49,207 nt of DNA from Bacteroidia bacterium (lineage in GTDB: Bacteria > Bacteroidota > Bacteroidia > Flavobacteriales > Schleiferiaceae): contig JAUHWL010000019.1 in assembly GCA_030424545.1 (NCBI GenBank), forward strand, positions 1 to 49,207. Direction: 5' to 3'. The notes beneath the pieces were generated by a model. The model had not been told where the DNA came from, did not search any database, and saw only the letters and a list, made by a program, of their open reading frames with translations. Position 1 is the first letter of the stretch; each line of letters begins with the position of its first letter. The translations under genes were made by a program, and so were the position numbers. Positions 33,185 to 39,880 of this stretch are shown one piece after another.

Positions 33185-34411
33185 ATGGAGCCTTGTATAT
33201 GGGTTCCAACGGAATTAATCAATTACCTAGATGAAATAAACCAAAGTGAATTAGAACGCATCAGCTCGAACGACCTACAGGCTCAGGAGTTTGTATTCCT
33301 GTACAGTTCTAATATGCTCAAGAGTTATTTTGACTACCAACAAGGAAAGAGTCCTTATATCCACCTGATGAGCAGCACAATTAGAGATTTTGTCGGAAGG
33401 CGATACATTCGGATAAGAGATTTCATGTTAGACCACGCGATTATCCATCAAAACACATCATATCAGGTAGATCATTATCCAATGACATACCGTTTTTCTG
33501 AAAGGTATCTGGAAAGTGATCTTTCACTTTATAAGGCACAAAACAAGACCATTCAAAACAGAATTGTAAACCGGAAGCTGGATTTAATGAAAGCAATAAA
33601 GGGGAATGAAATAGCTGAATACCTTGTTCATGATGTATATCCATATGTTACCATACCGGCTGATGAGGATCTTTTTGAATTAGGGAAAAAACTGGCCATT
33701 GAAGGCGTTCGAACAAACAAAGGCAAATTAATTGCCCTTAAGAAAAACTCAATTGATCATACCAATGAAAGTATAGTAGAAGATTCCATAGACTTATTTA
33801 ATAAACTATGTCATGGAGGTTATATGATTCCAATCATTGGCGGGATAAAGTCTGGCGGTAGAGTATTTGATTCTTTCAGTTTAGCTCCCAGCTGGTGTCG
33901 CTCTCAGGTGAAAATAAATGGTCAAAATCTGGTAGAAATTGACTTTAATACGTTACACCCAAACCTTGCAATAGCGATCTACGGAGGCAAAACTACCTGT
34001 CCTATCACCCATGATGAAGTGGCGAAGTACTTAGGCATTTCACGTTCTGAAGCAAAACGACATAATCTCTCATTTTTCAATTTAGAATTAGGTATTCTCA
34101 AATACTCTCCACTTTATCCATATTATAAAGAGAACCATCCAGAAATTATCAAAGGACTTATTAATGATAAGCTTTCGAGCAACTTCAATAATGTAGTGAG
34201 TTCAAAATTCTTATCTAAAGAAGTTGAATTAATGACCGAAGTAATAAAACGTATAAGGCAAAGAGGCATTAAAGCACTATATGTTTACGATGCATTATAT
34301 ACGACCGAAACTGAATCTGAAGAGGTCAAGGAGATTATGAATACCGTAGCTTCTGGGAAAGGTATCAAAACTGTAGCTAATATTAATTACCAATGTAAAT
34401 ACAGTGTATAA
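33185..34411 (+). CDS. compact protein with family-A-polymerase-like palm motifs
   Basis: A 408-residue protein. Numbered from the ATG at 33185, chosen because the ATG at 33170 abuts the T run of the terminator: GGRVFDSFSLAPSWCR (224-239); motif A-like LVEIDFNTLHPNLAI (Asp253); motif B-like RSEAKRHNLSFFN (Arg287, Lys291); and motif C-like ALYVYDALYTT (Asp369). The order and the two carboxylates match the palm of family A DNA polymerases and phage-type RNA polymerases, in a form known from uncharacterised mobile-element proteins. There is no exonuclease domain; the first 190 residues are of unknown fold. I infer a replication or priming polymerase for the island. It is not a reverse transcriptase, as no YxDD is present. 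Confidence 0.65.
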   Translation: MEPCIWVPTELINYLDEINQSELERISSNDLQAQEFVFLYSSNMLKSYFDYQQGKSPYIHLMSSTIRDFVGRRYIRIRDFMLDHAIIHQNTSYQVDHYPMTYRFSERYLESDLSLYKAQNKTIQNRIVNRKLDLMKAIKGNEIAEYLVHDVYPYVTIPADEDLFELGKKLAIEGVRTNKGKLIALKKNSIDHTNESIVEDSIDLFNKLCHGGYMIPIIGGIKSGGRVFDSFSLAPSWCRSQVKINGQNLVEIDFNTLHPNLAIAIYGGKTTCPITHDEVAKYLGISRSEAKRHNLSFFNLELGILKYSPLYPYYKENHPEIIKGLINDKLSSNFNNVVSSKFLSKEVELMTEVIKRIRQRGIKALYVYDALYTTETESEEVKEIMNTVASGKGIKTVANINYQCKYSV

Positions 34412-34736
34412 TATCAAAAAGTGCACAACATAAAGTATAGTTAAGTAGTAGTGCTAGGTATACCAGAAGAGCAAAGTGAGCCAGAGTAAAGACCCCGCCT
34501 TTAGGTGGGCGGGGTCGTCCTAGGTAAACTAGAATAGTAAATAATAGTACTGGGAGTTAATTAGTCAATCACAATAATAAAGTGCTGGTATTAATCTAGT
34601 CACCAAAGTAAATTACTAGCACCTCGCTAGCCCTTTGAAGAGGGCTGCTCGTTGATTTATTTCTTCTAATTCGAGTCTGCTTCGTAAACTTTTTTTAAAT
34701 AAATCCATATAAGCTATATAACTTAAATTATTAGAA
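34412..34736. repeat. repeat-rich non-coding stretch, possible origin or structured RNA
   Basis: No coding frame. Four degenerate copies of about 20 bp begin GTGCTAGGTA (34451), GTCCTAGGTA (34517), GTACTGGGAG (34547) and GTGCTGGTAT (34582), with a reverse-oriented one, TACTAGCAC, near 34614-34622. A GC-rich hairpin GACCCCGCC/GGCGGGGTC lies between the first two and AGCCCT/AGGGCT behind the last. It directly follows the polymerase-like gene. Confidence 0.55.
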
Positions 34737-34982
34737 ATGATAAAGACAAGAAAACAATTCGAAGAAGAATTCAGAAGAGTATTCACCCCTGAGGAAAGAA
34801 ATTTAATATTAGATGAAGTCAGGAGAAACCCTCAAGATTACAACCTTAAGGGTCTCCGTCAAGCTGGTGGATACCAAGCCATTCTCAATGCTTTTTTTGG
34901 TAACATTCTAATTGATATACAATCAGGTCTAGATAATGTCAAAATTCGTCAGAAAAGTGGTGAATTCGGTATGAATATCTAA
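34737..34982 (+). CDS. small hypothetical protein
   Basis: An 81-residue protein (MIKTRKQFEEEFRRVFTPEE) with a charged helical N-terminal half and RQAGGYQAILNAFFGNILID in the second half. A promoter-like GCTATATAACTTAAAT lies about 20 bases before the ATG. The family is unknown; the size and charge would fit a DNA-binding accessory or replication protein. Confidence 0.5.
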   Translation: MIKTRKQFEEEFRRVFTPEERNLILDEVRRNPQDYNLKGLRQAGGYQAILNAFFGNILIDIQSGLDNVKIRQKSGEFGMNI

Positions 34983-35105
34983 TGAAATTGCCTGTTTCGA
35001 AGCTGATTTTGAGCCATTTTCAATGAGAAAAGGGGTATACTTATAAAAGCTAAAACATAAAGGGAATAGCTAATTCTTACTATATACTTTAAACAATTAC
35101 CAGCA

Positions 35106-35816
35106 ATGAATACCTTCAATTTACAAGATTTAGCTGCCTTACAAGGGTTTTCTATAGCAACAGATAAGATGATTCCATTTTTAAAAAGTGTAAGAAATAG
35201 GATGGAAAATATCTTTCCTGATTATATCCAATGCCAACGATTAAACCTCGAAAAGCATCAATTCACCATTGACCAGATTCTAGATGACCATGAATTGAGT
35301 GTTGGTTTTAATTGGTCATCAACTACAGCATATTTTGGTGCAGAGCTTATTATTTATCCAACATTAACTATTGAAGAATCAATTCTATTAAACAATAACT
35401 GGGCATTTAAACCTGAAAACGGCTACAAACTGTTTTTCAAGTGCATTCCGGTTAACGATTTAATGCATTCTGATTTGGATATGGAGGAATTTCAATTCGA
35501 AAAGTTCATCGCTGAGATCATGACTGAAATAAGAGCAGCTTTCAACCCCTCTCGAATCAAGAATTATAAAATGTTCAATGAGAGTTTAGATATTGACAAT
35601 GACAAAGAGAAACAGATGCTGTTGAAGAATAAAGAAGATTTGGAAAAACTAATAAATGAATTAGAAGAAGATCTTAAAGAAATCTTACAATTCGGGGAAA
35701 TAGAAAATGTAGATATTCAACAGCAATATAAAAGATATCGTATATTAAAAGATTTGATAACTCTCACAAAGAAGCTTTCTATACTTTATAATAGTCTCAC
35801 TAATTCCAATAAGTGA
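35106..35816 (+). CDS. hypothetical island protein with coiled-coil C-terminus
   Basis: A 236-residue protein. Residues 1-160 form an alpha/beta domain (VGFNWSSTTAYFGAELIIYPTL) and about 175-232 are a long charged helix (EDLEKLINELEEDLKEIL). An ATTCTTACTATATA box ends some 20 bases before the ATG and a terminator follows. No function recognised. Confidence 0.6.
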   Translation: MNTFNLQDLAALQGFSIATDKMIPFLKSVRNRMENIFPDYIQCQRLNLEKHQFTIDQILDDHELSVGFNWSSTTAYFGAELIIYPTLTIEESILLNNNWAFKPENGYKLFFKCIPVNDLMHSDLDMEEFQFEKFIAEIMTEIRAAFNPSRIKNYKMFNESLDIDNDKEKQMLLKNKEDLEKLINELEEDLKEILQFGEIENVDIQQQYKRYRILKDLITLTKKLSILYNSLTNSNK

Positions 35817-35837
35817 CATGCTATTTTGCTAGTGAAT

Positions 35838-35862
35838 GGCGGCCTAAAGAGCCGCCTTTTTT
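35838..35862 (+). terminator. rho-independent terminator
   Basis: GGCGGC/GCCGCC stem with a seven-base loop and six T. Confidence 0.85.
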
Positions 35863-35907
35863 ATTTTCCACTATATGTGAAAAATATTTAAACTTTATAT
35901 TCTTTTT

Positions 35908-36042
35908 ACTATATAATACTAGCATGAAAGGATATAGTAAAAACTTGGCGTTTAGAAAATTTACTAAATCAATCTCATGTTAAGATAATTTTATTCATAG
36001 TATTTATTGGAGAAAGGCGATCATAATTGGTCGCCTTTTTTA
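35908..36042 (+). ncRNA. short transcription unit: small RNA or 19-residue peptide
   Basis: A promoter-like ACTATATAAT (35908-35917) is followed within about 100 bases by a terminator, AAAGGCGA/TCGCCTTT plus T run (36013-36042). The only frame is MKGYSKNLAFRKFTKSISC (35924-35983), basic and too close to the box to have a normal leader. Either a small RNA of about 120 bases or a leaderless peptide. Confidence 0.4.
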
Positions 36043-36131
36043 TTTCAAAAATAATTTCAAGAAATATCAACTTTATTTTAAACAAATATTGAATTCTACT
36101 ATATAATAAATAATCAAAAAATAAATTAAAT

Positions 36132-37043
36132 ATGATGACAGTTATTAAAAGCGAGTTTATAAAACTCATGAAAGGCTACCTGAAATACTACATTGGTAGC
36201 GAACTGAACTTGAAAGTTCAGGAAAAAAACAATTCAATAATTGGTAGGTTCACAGTATATGGCCATGTATTTGAAGTTACATTAAAGGAACTTGGTAATC
36301 GCCAGATCGAGTTGACTTCGATGTTTAGGTTCCAACACGGTACACAATCAATTCTTGGAAATCACAGAGGACTATGCTACAAGTATAGATACAAGACCGA
36401 ACAAGGGAATCTCTACTTTGGTATACAAGGCACTCTTTACAGGAGTGATATGAAAATCGTTCTGGATAAGCTATTCGCTGATTTTATAGCAATTGTCCGA
36501 TTCATTAAAACAGGTGTTGAACCAGAGAATAAGTATTCTTATCTAGATTCATGTATAACTGAGAAGGAAGCATGGAGAAAAGTGATGACAATTCAAAGAA
36601 AATATTCTGATGTCATTAACAATATGTACCACTATTTCTCATCAATAAATGAGGAAGAGTTTAAAAAGTACTACCATGGAACTAGATTCTGTTTTGATCA
36701 AGAAGGAGAGTTTATTGGCACTAACATGGTTGTTCCTCCACGAGCATATGAAATAATGAAGAAGGGCATAATGGATACCCCAGATGATATGGTTAATTGC
36801 GTTTTGTCTTTATATGGTGATATTAAAGAAGAGCTAGAGAATGATCTTGAGGACTTCTGTATTGAGAATGATTTAAAGCACCAGTTTAGCGATACTTTCA
36901 GCGATTTGGACTTCGAAGAAGCCCAGGATTTTTGTGAGAGACATGGCGTAGACGAATATCTGAAAGATGAGGAGCCACGGTCTATGAGGTATTTACTATT
37001 GGATACGCTAGTTCAACCAAGCTTACTTTATCCGTATAAATAA
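36132..37043 (+). CDS. hypothetical island protein with FDxxGxFxG...PPxA motif
   Basis: A 303-residue protein of unknown family. The N-terminal 120 residues look like an alpha/beta domain; residues about 185-210 read CFDQEGEFIGTNMVVPPRAY, a motif also found in the protein at 37618-38475. The C-terminal 90 residues are very acidic (LENDLEDFCIENDLK, FSDLDFEEAQDF). An ACTATATAAT box lies about 25 bases upstream of the ATG, and a terminator follows the gene. Confidence 0.6.
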   Translation: MMTVIKSEFIKLMKGYLKYYIGSELNLKVQEKNNSIIGRFTVYGHVFEVTLKELGNRQIELTSMFRFQHGTQSILGNHRGLCYKYRYKTEQGNLYFGIQGTLYRSDMKIVLDKLFADFIAIVRFIKTGVEPENKYSYLDSCITEKEAWRKVMTIQRKYSDVINNMYHYFSSINEEEFKKYYHGTRFCFDQEGEFIGTNMVVPPRAYEIMKKGIMDTPDDMVNCVLSLYGDIKEELENDLEDFCIENDLKHQFSDTFSDLDFEEAQDFCERHGVDEYLKDEEPRSMRYLLLDTLVQPSLLYPYK

Positions 37044-37100
37044 TATTGTTTTGCTAAATCCTGTTTGGTTCCTGATTTAAGTAGGGATTTTTATATTGAG

Positions 37101-37126
37101 AAGGCAGCCGGATGGCTGTCTTTTTT
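37101..37126 (+). terminator. rho-independent terminator
   Basis: GGCAGCC/GGCTGTC with one G-T pair, a four-base loop and six T. It lies inside the longest possible frame of the next gene, which argues for that gene's later start. Confidence 0.8.
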
Positions 37127-37189
37127 CATTTGAAATCAAACTTTCATTCAATAAAAACATATAAAGAGAGAATTATAAAAGAATGCAAT

Positions 37190-37612
37190 ATGAAAACATT
37201 AAGTCAAATGAACATCGAATACTTAACACAACAATTAAATGATCCATTCACTGGACATGATGTGTATTACCACCCTTTGGATTGGATATGGAATCCAATG
37301 GAAATGGTCGAGGGTTACATTAAAGCGAAGTTTAATGAAGATATTTTATCTACATCAATTTCACATGAATATGTCTATAACAGCTTGGAACAGTTAGAAT
37401 ATATCATGCCTTACAATGCCAAGGTGATTACCACTGATCACTATAAAATGCATTGGCGACACATTGATATAGACATCACAATATTGGAGGAAAAGGTAAT
37501 AGTGCTATCAACATTTGAAATTGAAAAATTCAATAGTTCCAAAATTGAGCTTCCTTTCGATATGGATTATTCAGAAGCCATTGAGTACGTGTGTAAATAC
37601 ATTAAAAACTAA
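37190..37612 (+). CDS. hypothetical island protein
   Basis: A 140-residue protein (MKTLSQMNIEYLTQQLNDPF). I chose the ATG at 37190; the earlier ATG at 37112 lies in the terminator hairpin. The protein is acidic with aromatic-rich segments (VYYHPLDWIWNPMEMVEGY) and resembles no family I know. It is followed after five bases by the next gene, so these two are probably co-transcribed. Confidence 0.55.
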   Translation: MKTLSQMNIEYLTQQLNDPFTGHDVYYHPLDWIWNPMEMVEGYIKAKFNEDILSTSISHEYVYNSLEQLEYIMPYNAKVITTDHYKMHWRHIDIDITILEEKVIVLSTFEIEKFNSSKIELPFDMDYSEAIEYVCKYIKN

Positions 37613-37617
37613 TAATC

Positions 37618-38475
37618 ATGAAGTATCAACAAGACAAGCATTACAGCGAGAATGCGACCAAATTCATAAAGGCATTTGATGCTTATTTGGATTACTATTT
37701 CACAAAATTTAATTCTCCGTATAGAAAGAATAGAAATAATCCTAACCAAGTATTGGCTTCAGCAAAGTGGAATGGTCTAGAACTTACAATAACACTCAAT
37801 TCCTTAAGCTACTGTTACAGTTTAACAACAGAAATGTCTCTTCCGAGTTCTAACCTAGGAAAGCAAAAGCTTCAGCATTTAATTGATTCTAATGATTTTA
37901 ACTTTTACAACAAGAATGGATTATTGACTTTTTGTCAAATTGAAGTTTTTGATGATTGTTTTGAATTAGGGTATGACATTGCGCCTGGCTATCAACCTAT
38001 GCACTTCCTTGAGAAATCAATCGCTGCATTTCATGCTTTATGGTCATATTTAAAGTTTGGAACAATTGTATATCAAGCTGAAGCGTTCATTTATAAAAAA
38101 GCATCTTGGGAAGAATTTGAAGTGCCAGAATATAGCGGTGCGTATTGGCCTATACTAATTCCAATCAGTGATTACTTCTTAAAGTTTTCCGAAAGACAAT
38201 ACAATTTACTCGACCCATCAACCTTCTTTGTGTTTGATAAGAATGGAGTGTTCAAAGGCTTAGATATTATTGCTCCACCATCTGCTATTGTTTTAAGTAA
38301 AAAGGACTACACCATTAAATTTTTAAGAGGTCTAAAGCCAATTGTTTATGAGAACTCTTATCATGAGTTTCCGGAGGACGAAATCTGGGACAAAGAATTA
38401 GAATACTTAAGTAATTTAGAAGACCTTGATGTTGAACAGGTGAAGGAATTCTATTCTCATCCTCTACCATATTAG
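37618..38475 (+). CDS. hypothetical island protein, distant relative of 36132-37043
   Basis: A 285-residue protein. Around residues 200-225 it has FVFDKNGVFKGLDIIAPPSA, matching the motif of the protein at 36132-37043 at a similar place in the chain; both also end in an acidic stretch. The N-terminal half has many aromatic residues. The pair probably stems from an old duplication. Function unknown. Confidence 0.6.
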   Translation: MKYQQDKHYSENATKFIKAFDAYLDYYFTKFNSPYRKNRNNPNQVLASAKWNGLELTITLNSLSYCYSLTTEMSLPSSNLGKQKLQHLIDSNDFNFYNKNGLLTFCQIEVFDDCFELGYDIAPGYQPMHFLEKSIAAFHALWSYLKFGTIVYQAEAFIYKKASWEEFEVPEYSGAYWPILIPISDYFLKFSERQYNLLDPSTFFVFDKNGVFKGLDIIAPPSAIVLSKKDYTIKFLRGLKPIVYENSYHEFPEDEIWDKELEYLSNLEDLDVEQVKEFYSHPLPY

Positions 38476-38501
38476 AGTGTACCCCAAATCGTAGTAAAAT
38501 C

Positions 38502-38530
38502 GGCCCTGAGAATCTCTTGTGGGCCTTTTT
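38502..38530 (+). terminator. rho-independent terminator
   Basis: GGCCC/GGGCC stem with a 14-base loop and five T, between the hypothetical gene and the recombinase. Confidence 0.65.
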
Positions 38531-38552
38531 CGTTTCTACTACTTTTGGCTTC

Positions 38553-39188
38553 ATGAATATATTACCTAAAAATAGTAGCGGAAAAAGGGTTTATTACAGT
38601 CGTGTATCAACAGCCGGTCAGAGCGATGAAAGACAATTACAGAATCTTAAGGGATATGATTATATATTAAGAGATAAATGCAGCGGACTTATTTCATTCT
38701 TTGAAAGACCCGGAGGTAAGCAGATTAAAAAGTTGGCAAATAACAACGAACTTAAGGAACTGGTTGTTCATTCTATAGATCGTCTTGGCAGAAACACTAT
38801 TGATGTACTAACTATTTGGAAACAGCTAACCGATCAACACATTACCATTATCTGCAAAAACCCATCACTGCGAAATTTTAATCATAAAGGTGAGCCTGAT
38901 AAAATATCAGAAATGATCCTGACGATTCTCGCCACTATGTCTTCCTATGAAAAATCCCTCATAAAAGAAAGACAAATGGAAGGGATTGCCATTCGTAAAG
39001 CTAAGGGCCTTTATACCGGGCGAGCCATAAACACAAAAGAATCGCCTGAGAAGTTCCTCAACAAACCCAAGAACAAGAAAATCATTGAGAAATTAAGCGC
39101 TGGTTATACGCAAGCAGAGATTTCAAAAATCCTCGGCTGTAGCTACTCTACAATAGCAAAAGTAATCAAGATTTCAATTGAGAAGTAA
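38553..39188 (+). CDS. serine recombinase (resolvase/invertase type)
   Basis: A 211-residue small serine recombinase. The catalytic Ser19 is in YYSRVSTAGQ, and the conserved arginines are in HSIDRLGRNT. The long helix (about 125-150) contains MSSYEKSLIKERQMEGI. The C-terminal HTH is GYTQAEISKILGCSYSTIAKV. I chose the ATG at 38553; the frame from a TTG at 38517 starts in the terminator. It lies with a small HTH protein at the tRNA end of the island, as recombination modules often do. Small resolvases more often resolve or invert than integrate, so its role in integration is not certain. Confidence 0.92.
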   Translation: MNILPKNSSGKRVYYSRVSTAGQSDERQLQNLKGYDYILRDKCSGLISFFERPGGKQIKKLANNNELKELVVHSIDRLGRNTIDVLTIWKQLTDQHITIICKNPSLRNFNHKGEPDKISEMILTILATMSSYEKSLIKERQMEGIAIRKAKGLYTGRAINTKESPEKFLNKPKNKKIIEKLSAGYTQAEISKILGCSYSTIAKVIKISIEK

Positions 39189-39257
39189 CGGATTTTATTT
39201 TTCTGGGTATTTAAACTTTTTCGGTAAAAAGGTATATAAATTCAAATTGAAGTTATT

Positions 39258-39524
39258 ATGAATGAATTTGAAAAAGTGAGGGAAATTATAAAATCTCTGG
39301 AGTCTTCGGCATCTTATACACGTGACTTAAAGTTGCTAATTGAAGAATTAAAGGAATTAATGTCGCATTATCACTCCAAACCGCTTAGCACAAAAGAAGT
39401 GAGTTTAAAATATCAAATTTCCACAAGAACAATCTCAAGATGGGTTGCTTCGGGGAGATTGAAACCTATAAGTAATCATGGAAAATACTTATTTAATGAA
39501 GAGGATATACGAAACATATTTTAA
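39258..39524 (+). CDS. small HTH protein, excisionase-like
   Basis: An 88-residue protein with an N-terminal coiled region (EIIKSLESSASYTRDLKLLIEELKEL as a helix) and a MerR/excisionase-type winged HTH (LSTKEVSLKYQISTRTISRW and a wing KPISNHGKYLF). Beside the recombinase, an excisionase or recombination directionality factor is likely. Confidence 0.7.
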   Translation: MNEFEKVREIIKSLESSASYTRDLKLLIEELKELMSHYHSKPLSTKEVSLKYQISTRTISRWVASGRLKPISNHGKYLFNEEDIRNIF

Positions 39525-39552
39525 TAGGTTGTTGTATTTTCGAGGTATTATA

Positions 39553-39627
39553 ATGGAAGAAAAAAAAGTCGGTATTAAAAATGATTCAGGTCAAAATTCA
39601 GGTCACCTAAAAACAAAAGCTTCGTAA
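39553..39627 (+). CDS. possible 24-residue peptide near the island end
   Basis: The frame MEEKKVGIKNDSGQNSGHLK ends with KASTAA-type codons inside the terminator stem. It contains two direct copies of ATTCAGGTCA (39584-39593 and 39596-39605). The frame may be accidental and the repeats may be a protein-binding site at the element end. Confidence 0.2.
   Translation: MEEKKVGIKNDSGQNSGHLKTKAS
39584..39605. repeat. tandem 10-bp direct repeat ATTCAGGTCA
   Basis: Two exact copies, 12 bases apart, between the HTH gene and the tRNA. A possible binding site for the HTH protein or part of the attachment site. Confidence 0.6.
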
Positions 39628-39648
39628 ACACTAGGCTTACGAAGCTTT
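39616..39648 (-). terminator. tRNA terminator, bidirectional hairpin
   Basis: AAAGCTTCGTAA and TTACGAAGCTTT form a perfect 12-bp stem with a nine-base loop, just beyond the 3' end of the tRNA. Confidence 0.8.
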
Positions 39649-39652
39649 ATTG

Positions 39653-39724
39653 TTGCCCCACAAGGACTCGAACCTTGACTGACGGTACCAAAAACCGCTG
39701 TCCTGCCAATTAGACGATAGGGCA
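39653..39724 (-). tRNA. tRNA-Gln (anticodon TTG)
   Basis: On the minus strand the acceptor arms TGCCCTA and TGGGGCA pair with one G-T pair, the T arm has GGTTCGAGTCC, and the anticodon loop TTTTGGT gives anticodon TTG. It is 72 bases long without an encoded CCA. Its 3' end faces the island, the usual geometry for an integration target. Confidence 0.93.
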
Positions 39725-39880
39725 TCTATTTATTTTCGGGGCGCAAATATAAGCACTCTGTTTATCCCCGCAAATACTTTTTTTTATTCCGTTCACACAT
39801 TTTTAGAAACGTTTAACGATTATGCCCTATGCTGGTATCTATTTATTTCTAAATTCGCCAACTACCAAATTTATGGAAGA

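Noticed and set aside
33185-34411. Reverse transcriptase or retron
   Set aside because: No YxDD box or RT motif order is seen. The catalytic pattern with HPNL after motif A and YD in motif C fits a family-A-like palm better.
39820-39850. Second partial tRNA-Gln copy upstream of the DUF2723 gene
   Set aside because: Only short matches (ATGCCCTAT and ATCTATTTATTT) to the tRNA 5' flank are present, too little for an attachment-site duplication.
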